DNA of 64,000 nt, taken from positions 62,001 through 126,000 of the forward strand of contig JAQGDQ010000072.1 in NCBI GenBank assembly GCA_030141605.1. Direction: 5' to 3'. Positions 1-11,004 of the stretch are shown here, in pieces. The position numbers and the translations under genes were made by a program. Under the pieces are notes generated by a model. It was not told the origin of the DNA, did not search any database, and saw only the letters and a program-made list of their open reading frames with translations. Every line of letters begins with the position of its first letter. The stretch's first letter is position 1. The stretch is from Tubiluchus corallicola. Taxonomy: Eukaryota; Priapulida; Priapulimorpha; Priapulimorphida; Tubiluchidae.

Positions 1-1744
1 CCGCCTGAGTCGAATTCAGTCCAGTATCTTCTCCTGAAATAACTTTTCAAAAACACACTAACTTTTATTGTCAAAGCTTATATATATTGCTCGGAAAAAT
101 ATTTACGACCTAAGTGTTTGATATGTTTTTATGAGTTTTTTCTTTGGCGTGAATAACGTCCGTAACCTGTAGCAGAATTTAGTGGCAATCAACTGAAGAG
201 CAGTGATATAACCTGACGGAATTGTCAACAAGGATGTCCAAACTAAGTAGTATCAATTCCTTTTGGAATTCTTCTTTCAAACTGCAGCAGCGATGATTTT
301 CGTTTACCATTTGCATAAAGCTGTTCCCAGTACCCTTCAGGTGAGCTAATGAAAAGACTTATAATAGGCGCATTATACGGTTAAATTGTATTCATTTCCT
401 TAGGGAAGACGTGAAGGTGTATTTAACTGTGTGGTTTATGTAATCTGACAATGTACATCCATTAGAAGTTATCTCCCCACGGGCAGACGCGACGAATTGA
501 GGCATTGAAAATAAAAGTATAACTGTGATGATGAAATGCTCAATATAGACCTAATCACGAATTTCAGTAAGGAATAATACTACGTGGAAGGGAAGAGCTG
601 CGTTTAGTAATGCATTTAATATGTGTCAACGAACGTATTACGTTTAAATAGACGCATGCTGTGCGCATTTTGCGAGCCCATGAAATTTCTGAGTGCTAAA
701 TTAAAGTTAAGCAACGGTGCAAAAACCCAGGTTAAGAACCAAGATAAGTGAAAACTTAATTCGTTTCAAGATTGCAAACAACTAGCCAAACGCCGTAAAA
801 AGAATTTTGCACATAAATTCACAAAAACCCGCACCACACTACACCACACAACCACCCAGACCACACTTTACCACATCAACCTCGCAAACCACACCATTCA
901 CAGCACAACACCCACAACACACTCGCCACATCACACCCACCACTTCAATTCCACCACATCACACGGTGATCACGATATTGATGACGACGATAATGATGAC
1001 GACAACAATGACGACACCTACAGCACCAACACCAACAGCACAACAAAACCATTCAAAATTGTGTGCTATAACACTTTTAGGCGCATCTACCAATAATCAA
1101 TAATGTGCGGACATTATACACTAATTACGTTTGCTGCTTCTCAGATGATAATAGGCTAACAGAACCTACATGTAAAATCTATAACACTCAAGGACGACGG
1201 GTGAAGACAATGCATGGAACAGCCACGTGACTTCTCAAATTCTAAGACAATGGATGTTCCAAATAGCGTGCAGTACAGGGGGTAGAAAAAGAACTTCGAA
1301 ATACATTCCTCCCATTTCGTCCAGTATACATCTCTCCTAGTGAAGCCAACCACACCTTATAGACCGTTTCGTCTTCTTTCTGCTGGTGTGCTTATTTTTT
1401 TCCAAGCCTACCCAGACAGTTGCGCAAATTGAGTTTTTCTAGCGGCTGTTTGAGCAATTTTCCGCAAAATTTGCGTGGTTTGGTCCGGGGAAAACACCCG
1501 TAGCGCGCATTAGTGACCCCCCCCCCGCGAAATCTAAATATAACTATTACACCCACCGCTGAATGGGCTATTCAACTATTACAAGCACCACCCGCGGCCC
1601 ATTCCGGATCTGTAGAAATAAGAGGTATAAGTTTTGCAAAAAACGGGCAAAAATGGACCTAGTGGGCCCATTCGAAAAATAAACCCCCAGGTGCGAACCT
1701 AAGGGTGAAGACTTTTTATTTGACGTATAGATGTCAAAAATGGT
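1..1744. other. No gene recognised; low-complexity DNA
   Basis: I see no convincing exon here. Positions 826-960 are rich in CA/CCACA, followed by GATGAC-like triplets near 970-1015. A long open frame across them translates to a Thr/Pro/His-rich string and lacks an ATG, so I treat it as compositional. A run of C lies near 1520. The right edge is the 3' end of the RTE-like LINE. Confidence 0.5.
826..1015. repeat. CA/CCACA-rich low-complexity tract
   Basis: Imperfect CACCACA and CACAACC units dominate, then grade into short GATGACGAC-like units. The order is too degenerate for a simple microsatellite. Confidence 0.7.
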
Positions 1745-4700
1745 GCCATCATCGGAGCTGTAGCCTCGATTGTCGCTTAACTGAGACTGATGTTCGTACT
1801 TCGAATCGAAGATGACCATAGTGACAGGGATGAAGGGTCAGTTTGGGGGGGTTGTCATTCCTTTGATGGGCTCGAAGGTGACTGACTAGGCCAATTCTGG
1901 CTTGGAAACTTCTTTGGCATTTGGCACAGATGAGGCTGGGTGTTTTGACCTGTTGATGGGCAGTGTCACATGCCTTGCGTCTCCTGCGCTTCTCCACTGC
2001 CTCCTCAATTCTTTTTGCCTCTGCTGTCTTAGCCCCTGTGGTGATGGTACTCCGCCATGCTGAGTGATCTTGTGCAAGGGTTTCCATTGAGCGGATATCC
2101 ATGCTGAGCTCCTTGAGTGAGGCCTTCAGGCTGCCTTTGAAGCGTTTCTTTGGTTGTCCAACCTTTTTCTTTCTAGACACAAGTTCTCCATAGAGCTTCT
2201 CCTTTATTATGCAGTTGTCTGGCATGTGAATCACATGTCCTGCCCACCGAACTTTGTTTTGAGGACGAGTGTATGGATGCTGGGGAGGTCAGCTCTTTTA
2301 AGAACCTCTGTGTCTGGCATCTTGTCCTGCCACTTGATGTGCAGGATTTTCCTCAGACAGCCCATGTGAAAGTGGTTAAGCCGTTTTGCGTGTCTCCTAT
2401 ATAATGTCCAGGATTTGCTGGCATAGAGGAGAGTGGTGATGACGACAGCTCTATACACCTTCAATTTTGTGGTGGTTCTGAAACCTTTCCTGTCCCATAC
2501 GTTGGAGCAGAGTCTTCCAAATGAAGCACTAGCCTTGGCAATTCTGTTGTTGATTTCTGTATCGATGTGAGCAGCTGTGGTAAGAGTGCTCCCCAGGTAT
2601 GTGAAGCTGTCAACAGAGATAAGTTCTTGACCATTCACTAAGATCTTTGGCTGAACCTGTGGGGCGTCTGGGGTTGGGTTTTCTTTGAAATGATTGTTAG
2701 GCCGTAGTTCTTGCAGGCTGATGCAAAGTGATCCATCTATTTTTGCATTTGTTCTTGGGAACTGGGACTGAACGTGCAGTCATCAGCAAAGAGAAAGTCT
2801 TTGACTGTGGTTACATGGGCCTTGATGGTAGCTTGCAAGCGCCTGGAGTTGAAGCGGCTGCCATCCGTTCTGTATTTTATCTTAATGCCATCCTGGGTGT
2901 TTTCAAAAGCATCATGTAACATGGCAGAGAACATCATGCGGAAGAGTGTTGGAGCGAGTACACAGCCCTTTTTTACCCCATTTGTTACTTTAAAGGCTTC
3001 AGACACGTCTCGATCATGTAGGACTCTGACCATCACGCCTTCATGAAACTGCCGCACAATATCAATAAACTTCTTTGGGCATCCATATTTTTCCATGATC
3101 TTCCAGAGGCCATTTCTTATGACAGTATTAAAAGCCTTGGTGAGGTCTATGAATGTTGTGAATAGGCTGACGTTCTATTCTTGGCACTTCTCTTGAAGTT
3201 GTCTTGCAGCAAAGATCATATCCACCATTCCTCTGCCTGCTCTAAAGCCACACTGGCTCTCTGGGAGAAGGTCTTTTTCCAGGTGCAACAACAGTCGATT
3301 TAGTAGGACACGCGCCAGGATCTTACCATTATGGGCAGCCGAGATATGCCTCTGTGGTTGTCACATGACTGCCTATTCCCTTTTCGTTTGTAAATGTGAA
3401 CAACTGTAGCATCTCGGAGGTCTTGAGCAAGTTTGCTTTCTTCCCACATCAGCTGGAATAGGTCGGTAAGATCTTGTAACATTGCTGCCCCCCTGTCTTG
3501 TAAATTTCGGCTGGTATTCCATCAGCACCTGGTGCTTTGCCATGAGAGGTTTGTTCAATGGCTTTGTCGATCTCCTCTAGTGTTGGTGGTTGATCTAGGT
3601 ATTCATTTATTTCCATTTGGGGTAGTCGGTCTATTGCTTCTGCATTTATGGATGATGGTCGGTTTAGAACAGTGTTGAAATGTTCTGCCCATCTTTCTAG
3701 GATGTCAGATTTGTCAGTGAGCAACTGTGTTCCATCTGCGTTGAGGAGTGGTGAAGTCCCAGATGGTTGTGGACCGTAGATTGACTTGAGGGCATCATAG
3801 AACTTTTTTGAGTTGTTGGTGTCAGCGTAGTGTTGTATTTCTTTTGCTTTCCTTGACAGCCAAGTGTCTTGCATTTCACGGAGTTTCCTTTGCACCTCAT
3901 TGCATTTATGTATGAATGCTGCCCTCTTCGCTTCTGATGTGGGGTCATTTTTGTGTGCTCTAAGCAGATGGTGTTTGGATGCTATCAAAGTAATAATTTC
4001 AGGATCGTTTTCATCAAACCAGTCTTGATGTTTTTTCGTAGCAACCCCTAGATGTTTACGGGCTGTTGAGTAGACTAGGTCTCTGAAGTGCTCCCATTTC
4101 TGGTCAACAGTAGTGGCGTCTTGAGATGACTCCGGGATCTTTTTGTCAAGACTTTGGGAGAAGCTGCTAGCAGTTTCCTTATTTTGAAGTTTCCCAACAT
4201 CCAGTTTCTTCATGGTCTTTTTGCCTTGTGGCCGCCTTTCAGGTTTGGATATGAGGAGATGATGATCTGTCCAGCACTCTGCACCTCTCATTCCTTTGGT
4301 CACCCTCACGTCTTGCCAATCTTTCTTCCTGACAATGATGTAGTCTATCAGGTGCCAATGTTTTGATCTTGGATGCATCCAGGTTGTTTTATTGCGCTTG
4401 GAAAGACAGAATAGTGTGTTTGGGATGATGAGTTCATGGGTTGCACATGTCTTTAATAGCAGGATCCCATTGCTGTTACATTTTCCCACTCCTTGTGTGC
4501 CAATAACTCCTTCCCATGATTGGTGATCTGTACACACTCTAGCATTGAAATCCCCAACTAGTATGAGCTTGTCTGATGTTGGAACATTTGCAATGGTAGC
4601 ATCTATCTGTTAATAAAACTGACTGCAAATCCAACTCCTGCCTTCTTTTCTCACCTGATGGTTTCCCACTCCAAAAGAAAGTGTATCCGCCGCCAGCTTC

Positions 4701-5262
4701 AGAGAGTTGTCCTTTCTCTGCAAGGCATGTTTCACTGAGGGCAGCTATGTCAATTTTGTATCTTTGTAATTCTTTTGCTACAAGCGCAGTTCTTCTTTCA
4801 GGTCTGTTGGTGTTGCCATTGTCGAGTAGTGTCCTGACATTCCAGGCACCCAGTGTTAGTGTTGCTTTGACCGCACAGATGGGATTTCCTGCCAGCCACA
4901 GCTTGTTGGACCAGGAAAGTGTTGAGGCAGGCTATGCTTGGGACGCCTTTTCTAGTCCGCTCCCCATGCTACGGGGGTGAGCAGAGCGTTCCTGAAGAGG
5001 GCTGCTCGGTCGCCCAGGAGGCTGCCGAACTCCGCTGCTGCCTCAGTCAGTTGAGAGCGACCACATGCCCTGAGCCGCCTGTGTGTAGGTTTGTGACTGC
5101 AGCTTGAGTGTAATCCGCACTTGCTGGATCGCCACTCCTCCGTCGCCACAGAGGGTAAAGCCACAAGGCAGTGGAGGTTTGCGATCGGTGCTTTCCTTCA
5201 CCTAGATGGATTGCTGGCCAAGGCTAAGGAGCCCCATCTACCAGCCTGCACTGAAAGATATT
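1745..5262 (-). mobile_element. RTE-like non-LTR retrotransposon, nearly full length but broken
   Basis: Read on the minus strand, the element runs from a GC-richer 5' untranslated segment (about 5262-4870) through an APE-type endonuclease, a reverse transcriptase and a C-terminal C2H2 zinc finger, ending near 1745. The order EN-RT-zinc finger and the motifs fit the RTE-like LINE group, but the exact clade is not resolved. The coding sequence is scattered over several frames and part of the endonuclease is missing, so the copy is dead. Its 5' end lies close to the neighbouring LTR element at 5441. I could not identify a target site duplication. Confidence 0.85.
1749..4866 (-). pseudogene. LINE pol: endonuclease-reverse transcriptase-zinc finger, frameshifted
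   Basis: In family members this protein nicks target DNA and reverse-transcribes the element RNA. The AP-endonuclease start motif WNVRTL is readable near 4825-4850 and the SETC segment follows. Reading then breaks near 4610, where roughly the middle of the endonuclease is lost. It resumes in frame at LVGDFNAR (about 4550), and one long open frame continues to 3449, ending with [13 protein letters not shown] of RT. Further frames carry the RT palm, with NGVKKGCVLAPTLF and the catalytic FADDC at about 2779-2790. Next come the thumb (YLGSTLT, YASKSWTLYRR) and then the C-terminal part from 2234 to 1749. The last part has C-x2-C-x12-H-x3-H at 1866-1928, a C2H2 finger typical of the group's C-terminus. 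Several frame changes and the endonuclease gap make it non-functional. Confidence 0.85.
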
Positions 5263-5440
5263 ATTCTAGTTAACCCATAGTTGGGTGATGGGTTATGGGT
5301 TATTTAACCCATATGGAATGGTGAGTGCCTTTCAGCACTGCACTTCTGGGGCTCCATAATGCTCCGAGATCCCCTGCTGAATAGCTGATTAGCCTGCTCC
5401 TGCAATGGGGCAGTTACCAGATCGCGCCTCGTGGAGGTTA

Positions 5441-5728
5441 CATTAATTGAGAAGAAAATGTAAAACAACAGTAGTAAGAGTAAAATTACAGAATTAAGTA
5501 ACACGCCAGACGTCTACCCCATCGCGCTCCATGCCAGTTGTCATTGCAGAACAGGTGCTGAGGTGGAAGACGCACCTGCCTGTCAGCGCACTGAACCGAC
5601 GAGGCCATTCCATACCAGCTACTTATAGCTGCTATGCAACGCTGATATGCAATGGCTTCGTAATGGATGAAATTATCACAATGTAGAGGGGGAGGGTGGA
5701 AAATAAAGGGCATTTTGCTTTCGTAACA
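5441..5728 (-). repeat. 3' LTR of the compact LTR element (end-truncated)
   Basis: Aligns over nearly its whole length with 6376-6649, with scattered substitutions and small indels, for example a short deletion in the other copy near its CAGCCTAC stretch. The minus-strand start TGTTACGAAAGC is intact. Homology stops near 5441, inside the LTR. Confidence 0.75.
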
Positions 5729-5748
5729 CTACTATTTCTCTTCTTTGA
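5729..5748 (-). other. Polypurine tract
   Basis: The minus strand reads AAAGAAGAGAAATAGTAG directly before the LTR start TGTTACG. A purine run in this position is the plus-strand primer site expected upstream of a 3' LTR. Confidence 0.7.
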
Positions 5749-6236
5749 GACGATAGTAGATCGGGAAGCTCTTTGCGTCCCTTCACGTAACTACTCCCAA
5801 ATGTACGAACCCGGCGAATTGTTAGACTGGCTATAGCGTCCATACTGCCGACATCATCGTCAAACCAAGCGAGTTCAGCATGTGACGAGGCACTCGGTGA
5901 CTGCGGAACTGGTCCTCACGATACGTCTACACATCGACGTAACTGTTTCCAAGATTCAACCATTAATTTAAAAACAACTGTCCAGGTGCAGCTACAGCAA
6001 GTACAGACTACCCTTTGTACTATACAACATCTATCCACAACATACTAGAACTGTATCCTCGTAAGTAAATCACGAGGCCACTGTAAAAAGGCGCATAGCC
6101 TGCTAATGAGGACTGAAAACTCCAGTTTTTGAAGAACCAACTAAGATGTGTTGAGAACCCATACAAATTCACAGCTACTGGCGACGATGAAAGAAAACCG
6201 TCATACTGCACACACCGTCATACCGGCGGTTCCACA

Positions 6237-6300
6237 TCATAGCGGCGTTTTGGTGCTGTTCTTTTGCCGATTTAAGGTTGCAAGTTCGAATCTGCTGGGG
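6237..6300 (+). other. tRNA-like A/B box pair inside the LTR element
   Basis: On the plus strand TAGCGGCGTTTTGG resembles an A box, and GGTTGCAAGTTCGAATCTG about 40 bp later matches the B box core GTTCGAATC. This could be the head of a tRNA-derived SINE or a tRNA fragment captured near the primer site. No full cloverleaf was seen, so it is not called a tRNA gene. Confidence 0.35.
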
Positions 6301-6319
6301 GCAGCTTAGGACTACTGCC

Positions 6320-6337
6320 CCCCGTACTGGCCACCAA
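6320..6337 (-). other. Primer binding site of the compact LTR element
   Basis: Immediately after the LTR end (CGTTACA) the minus strand continues TTGGTGGCCAGTACGGGG. A TGG start one base after the LTR is the usual position and form of a tRNA primer site. The matching tRNA cannot be named from sequence alone. Confidence 0.55.
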
Positions 6338-6647
6338 TGTAACGATGAGCAGATGGTGCTGATACGCCAATTGACACATAATTGAGAAGAAAACGTAAAA
6401 CAATAGTAGTAAGAGTAAAATTACTGAATTAAGTAACACGCCAGACGTCTACCCCATCGTGCTCCATGCCAGTTGTCATTGCGGAACAGGTGCTGAGGTG
6501 GAAGACGCACCTGCCCGTCAGCCCACTGAACCATTACAGCCTACTTATAGCTGCCATGCAACGCTGATATGCAATCGCTTCGTAATGGATGAAACCATCA
6601 CAATGTAGAGGGGAGGGTCGAAAATAAAGGGCATTTCGCCTTCGTAA

Positions 6648-6649
<2 letters not shown>
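6338..6649 (-). repeat. 5' LTR of the compact LTR element
   Basis: 312 bp with TG...CA ends on the minus strand. It is the fuller of the two copies and is followed at once by the primer-site-like sequence. Its upstream edge abuts the TA microsatellite at 6651. Confidence 0.75.

Positions 6650-6650
<1 letters not shown>

Positions 6651-6714
<64 letters not shown>
6651..6714. repeat. (TA)n microsatellite
   Basis: About 32 uninterrupted TA units directly outside the 5' LTR of the compact element. Confidence 0.98.
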
Positions 6715-6715
<1 letters not shown>

Positions 6716-6739
6716 CAGTAAGGTAGCATGAGATAAGAA

Positions 6740-8050
6740 GTAAGCCTCTCTAAGTCTTGTATTAAAGTAGATGACGAACAAGATCAGAATCTGCCAGACG
6801 AATTAAATGAGTTCTACTCTAGATTTGATAAAAGGGTTTCTGATTATCCAACCGGGGCCACCACTGAAATAGGCATTGATGATTTTAAAATCGAAATTCA
6901 ACAAATTGCTAAGATTTTTCGGAAGCTAAACACATCGAAAGCAATGGGATCAGTGCATAAAAACAACCAGCCCATCTGTTTTAAATAACTACAGGCCCGT
7001 GGCCCTCACCCGTGGCCGGGTAGCTTTTAAATGTCTGGAAATAATAATTCGTTGTACGATTAGAGCATATCCAAAACCTCATATATTGATACCTGCTGTT
7101 TGCCTACCAAGAAAGGCATTCCATCGATGATGCTGCCACTCTGACATTGATACATATGTTGAGTCAACATTTGGACAGACCTAATACCTATGCCAAATCC
7201 TTATTTATCGATTTCAGTTCAGCATTTTACGCCATATTACCTGATGTATTGATAACTAAATTAAAGAATTTTAATGCACCTGAAATATTGTGCAAATGGG
7301 TGTTCAGTTTTCTTACATGTAAGCTTCAGTACGTCAAAGTAAATAATCACTTTTCAAAACCACTTGTTGCAAATACTGGGTAGATATATTACAAAATATG
7401 CTGATTACTGCAATTACGGGTATAGTAGCGAAGGAAGATATAAATTAAGACGTGAAATACATGACCTTGAAATCTGGTGTAAAAAGCATAATTTGCTTCT
7501 AAATGCAGGGAACACAAAAGAAGTAGTTATTAACTTTGGGCGTAAAAATACTCCAGAAATGAGACAAGTTATAATCGACAGCAAAAGTGCTGAGATTGTT
7601 GGTGAGTTTAAATATCTAAGTGTTTAGGTAGTCATGGGAAAACAAACATTAGCCATTTACATAAAAATGTATGTGTAGAATTTATTATCTTAGAAAACTC
7701 AAAGAAAGTAAAGTTGAATCAAGGACGATGATTGTATTTTACACATGTATTGTGCAATCTCTTATCATGTACTGCTGCGTTGTGTGAAACCAGAATCTTA
7801 CTAATGATGATGAATATGTTTTAAATTAATTTACTTATATTTGCTGGTAAGGTTTGTGTGGTACTTCAGTCCTATACTGGAAGAGCAAAAATCATACTGT
7901 ATTATAAATGACCCAACTAACCCTCTTGCATCAAATTTTGAAAAACTGAATTCTGGCAGGTATAAAAGCCCTATTTGTAAAATAAATAGATTTCTGAACT
8001 CTTTCATTCCAAGTGCTGTAATACAATTCAATTATAACTTCAAGCGATAA
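6740..8050 (+). pseudogene. Rex1-like reverse transcriptase remnant
   Basis: The first recognisable part has NEFYSRFD and a proline-poor RT start near 6800-6960. At 7147-7383 the palm reads LFIDFSSAFYAILPDVLI and WVFSFLTCKLQYVKVNNH. The segment that should hold the catalytic FADD box is missing. The frame jumps at 7380 from LVANTG to a piece with EIWCKKHNLLLNAGNTKEVVI and VGEFKYLSV, a thumb signature of Rex1-type elements. It continues at 7670-7790 with CRIYYLRKLKESKVESRTM and at 7850-8050 with DPTNPL and NRFLNSFIPSAV, the usual C-terminus. Many stops and frame changes show it is inactive. Confidence 0.8.
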
Positions 8051-8288
8051 CCAGTTCCCTAGTTTCTGTGATGATCAATTAATTTTACTCTACTGGTTTT
8101 ATAAGTTTTATGATCTACTAATTTTACTCTAATTTTACTCTACATGGATATGAGGCGACATTTATGATTAGCTCATTTTTGGTTGTTTTGATCTTGGGCA
8201 CCTTCGTACGTTTTTAACTATTTTAGTGAGATTTTTTTAATGAGCCACATGAAATTGATATACGTGATTACCGAAAGGCATAATAAAT

Positions 8289-8333
8289 TCTTATTTTATC
8301 TTACCTTATCTTATGTTATCTTATCTTATCTTA
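8289..8333 (+). repeat. TTATC pentamer tail of the LINE
   Basis: Units of CTTAT/TTATC repeat with a few variants (ACCTTATC, ATGTTATC). Such tails mark the 3' end of Rex1/L2-type insertions. Confidence 0.8.
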
Positions 8334-9224
8334 ATAAATAAATTCTATTTGATAAAAAAGAGAATTAGAGCCTGAAATTAAATAATCTTATTACACATGT
8401 TATTAAACATCTATAAGAATAAAGGGAAAAGCATTAGATAGATTCATTTGTGACAGTCATTTTACAGTTTTAGTCAAAAAATGTCTGGAAAAGGCAGCAT
8501 AGACTAATTCAGTATTTCAGTATAGTAGACTGCCAATAAAATAATATGATACTATAAACATTCGTTGCGTTAACAACAATAACGAGGTTAAAGGTCACTT
8601 TACCGTTGCCTCAGCCCCTACCCTAGGTGTCTAACCTGCATGTTTGGTGACTCTAGTTACCATGGTTTTGAAGTTGTTCATTGTTGTTACAGGAAAATAA
8701 TAAAGAATATAAACGTCTGAAAACCCATAAAGTTTTGTACTATGTGCAGAATTTTAATAATAACGATACTGTTAAAAATGCTAGAACCAGTATTTCTAAC
8801 GCTAGTTTCAGAGACAAAGTGTAATGAGTTTTTCTTGTATTCAGGTGCTAAGCCAAACAAGGATTAGTACATCATAATTAATTTATGATAGTTTATTCTT
8901 TGTTTTAAGGGATTGTATTTTAATTTACTTAGAAGTTAGAACACGCACGCACTCGCACTCGCACACGCACACGTACACGCACACGTACACGCACACGCAC
9001 ACGCACACACACACACACACACTCACCCACACGCACACACACACGCACTACCTGATCTCATGTAAAGGAGAAGGATTATTTGTCGCACAAACTGGAAAGA
9101 TTTAAGCAGGTAAAATTAAAACAAGCTGCTTTAAAAGTCGGATGTTAACAGGTCTTTAGCTATAATGACAAATCTGCAAGCACTCAAGTGTCTCGGTTGA
9201 AACTTTCTACCGAGTGGTTTATTG
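8334..9224. other. No gene recognised; contains a CA-type microsatellite
   Basis: AT-rich DNA without exon-like frames. A weak inverted similarity (AACAACAAT ends near 8575 and 8690) was noted but is too short to call. The CA/CG-alternating microsatellite at 8941-9049 is listed separately. Confidence 0.5.
8941..9049. repeat. (CACACG)n / (CA)n compound microsatellite
   Basis: ACACGC, ACGTAC and pure CA units alternate over about 110 bp. Confidence 0.95.
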
Positions 9225-9232
9225 CTATAGCC
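9225..9232. repeat. hAT target site duplication, left copy
   Basis: CTATAGCC, repeated exactly at 9643-9650. Confidence 0.9.
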
Positions 9233-9642
9233 CAGTGGTTCCCAAAGTAGGGTTAAATTACCCCCTGGGGGTAATATGTTTTTTTGGGGGGTAATGGGCA
9301 CCCCTCTGAAAATTTTTAAAACTTCGCTCGGAATGCATTTTATGTAGTTTTCTTCTTGAAGAGACTGCCTCCGGCAGGCAACACTGTGTCATGGGGTCCA
9401 TCATTCGTTTGTTCGAGTAATAATTAGCAGGTTCAGTAATTGTAATTCTTGTTTTGGCAACAATAGAACAACAACACCTGGAAATTTATTTATGTCACGA
9501 GCAAACATAAATAATTTTGCTTGCTTGTGGCATATACGTGTGTTTAATTTTTGAGTTGGAGAAGTAGTACTAGGTGGGGGGTAATGGAAACGACCGGGTT
9601 TCCCGATTTGGGTAACGGTCCGAGAAAGTTTGGGAACCACTG
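9233..9642 (+). mobile_element. hAT-type MITE, about 410 bp
   Basis: The left end CAGTGGTTCCCAAAG and the right end TTTGGGAACCACTG are inverted repeats of the CAGNGG type used by hAT transposons. The element is bracketed by a perfect 8-bp duplication, the hAT hallmark. The inside has G-rich stretches (GGGGGGTAATGG) near both ends and no transposase frame, so it is non-autonomous. Intact ends and target duplication suggest a fairly recent insertion compared with the LINE remains. Confidence 0.9.
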
Positions 9643-9650
9643 CTATAGCC
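9643..9650. repeat. hAT target site duplication, right copy
   Basis: CTATAGCC, identical to 9225-9232. Confidence 0.9.
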
Positions 9651-10812
9651 AAATGGGAGTTAGGAAGAACTTATACGTTGGTTTGTACCTAAGTGTTAAC
9701 CAGCATGCAAATTGTCATTGCACCACGCTTAGAGCTTACTTTGGACTTCGTCTAGATTAGTAACTCTTTCTAGGGCCTTGACTTAACATTAAGTTTGGTA
9801 CAGGTAAATTTGTTACAAGGAATTTTTGGTACCGGGAAAAAGGTAGTGGTAAATACAGTACTGGTGAAGTTTTGTCAAGTAAATCCAGTTTAGTAGTGGA
9901 AAAGTTTTGTGCTAGGAAAATTTGATGTAGAGAAAGTTTGGTACAAGGAAAGTTGGATCATATGAAAATATCTTTTATATAACCGACTCGAAAAATTAGA
10001 GAGATTCACATTGTTGCATTTGTTTTTATTTGTTTTTTGTCCGTTTGTTTGTTTGTCTGTTGTTTGTTATACGTCATTGTTTTTTAGCGAAAATTGAAAC
10101 ACGACACTGAGTTGCAAGAATGAGAATGAAACACTACATAGGATGCTTTCACCTCTTCGACATCCCTATACACCCCCTCACCTTGTAAAGCCTCGCCGTA
10201 TACCGCAATGTAATGTGTCGGCTCATTATGCAGTACTTTGTCATATACCGTTTTGCGGTCTATTGCATCGCAGTACATGGTGAGTTGGTACATGATACTA
10301 CGGTACATGACGAGGGGGTACAAGGAGATGTAGAAATAACGTCAATTGTTAGCCGAGATAATGGTCAGGAATTAAATCGGTAACATGGATATTTTCGGCA
10401 TTTATTTAAAACGAGGTAAAATTAATTTCAATCAGTTACCGGGTGCAAATAATCATCAGTAGATAAACAACAGAAGGATGCACTCGAAAAAATAATTGAC
10501 ACCCGTTAAAATACAGTTATGATGTTTAAGTAATAGATGTCGAGGAAAAATTAACGAAATTAGGCTTCCCCGTTAATATTTTTTCACATGAGTTAATCTC
10601 AGTATGTATATTTTTCTTTAGCTATTTTACATCTTAGTTCACTTTGTGGCATGGTCTAAATTTCGGTGCTGTTTTCCTTGATACACATGTATTTTGTCCG
10701 CAACATTTAAACCCGATTAACATGATTTAACTACAAGTCATTAGAAAATCGTTTTGTTAAAAATGCAATAGAAAGTGACATTTTGTAAACAAGTAGTTTT
10801 TTTAAATTTCAC
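9651..10812. other. No gene recognised; degenerate short tandem repeats
   Basis: Holds an imperfect array around 9795-9960 (listed below) and GGTACATG-like units at 10240-10325. No splice-bounded exon or known domain seen. Confidence 0.5.
9795..9960. repeat. Degenerate GGTACAAGG-AAATTT array
   Basis: Units of about 13-15 bp built on GGTACAGGTAAATTT / GGTACAAGGAAAGTT recur with many changes. It resembles the arrays at 14240-14325 and 22740-22880. Confidence 0.5.
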
Positions 10813-10814
10813 TT

Positions 10815-11004
10815 GTTGCATGTTTTAGTTATTTTTTTCATTTTCACTACAATTCTACAAAGCCATTCTAGCGAAGCCAGAAAAAAATCTATTCGGCACG
10901 CTTGTTACTGTATTCACCAGAACACTCACTCGATAGCCAATACATTTACAGGCAGATGTCTCGATGATGATCCGAAATATACAGAAATTTGCATTTTGAA
11001 ATAA
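10815..11004 (+). other. Open frame with hydrophobic start and four cysteines, no ATG
   Basis: The frame begins with a hydrophobic stretch (VLVIFFIFTTILQ), then a basic RKK, then CYC...GRC...EIC, and stops at 11004. It looks like a small secreted cysteine-containing peptide, but the frame has no ATG at its start (it opens at TTG-TTG). To be real it would have to be a last exon entered through an upstream AG, for example after GCATGTTTTAG near 10831, and the hydrophobic part would then lie within the exon. No family is recognised. Confidence 0.2.

Larger units (their letters stand above)
5441..6649 (-). mobile_element. Non-autonomous LTR retrotransposon (TRIM-like), minus strand
   Basis: Two direct repeats (5441-5728 and 6338-6649) of high identity flank about 610 bp without gag or pol. 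On the minus strand the 6338-6649 copy begins TGTTACGAAGG and ends CGTTACA, the TG...CA ends of an LTR. A purine-rich tract lies directly before the 5441-5728 copy and a TTGGTGG primer-site-like sequence directly follows the other. Together these fix the orientation as 5' LTR at the higher coordinate. The 3' LTR lacks about 38 bp of its distal end. I saw no clear target duplication because that end is truncated and the other runs into a TA microsatellite. Confidence 0.75.
6735..8333 (+). mobile_element. Rex1-type (L2/CR1 group) LINE, 5' truncated, internally deleted
   Basis: Plus-strand fragments of RT and the C-terminal region are followed by a short 3' untranslated part and a tail of TTATC-type pentamers, the microsatellite tail usual for this LINE group. 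The 5' end lies just beyond the TA repeat. Confidence 0.8.

Noticed and set aside
807-1103. Thr/Pro/His-rich open frame of 98 codons
   Set aside because: It has no ATG at its start and is produced by CA-rich low-complexity DNA.
8570-8700. Possible small MITE with AACAACAAT inverted ends
   Set aside because: The inverted match is only about 10 bp with mismatches, and no target duplication is visible.
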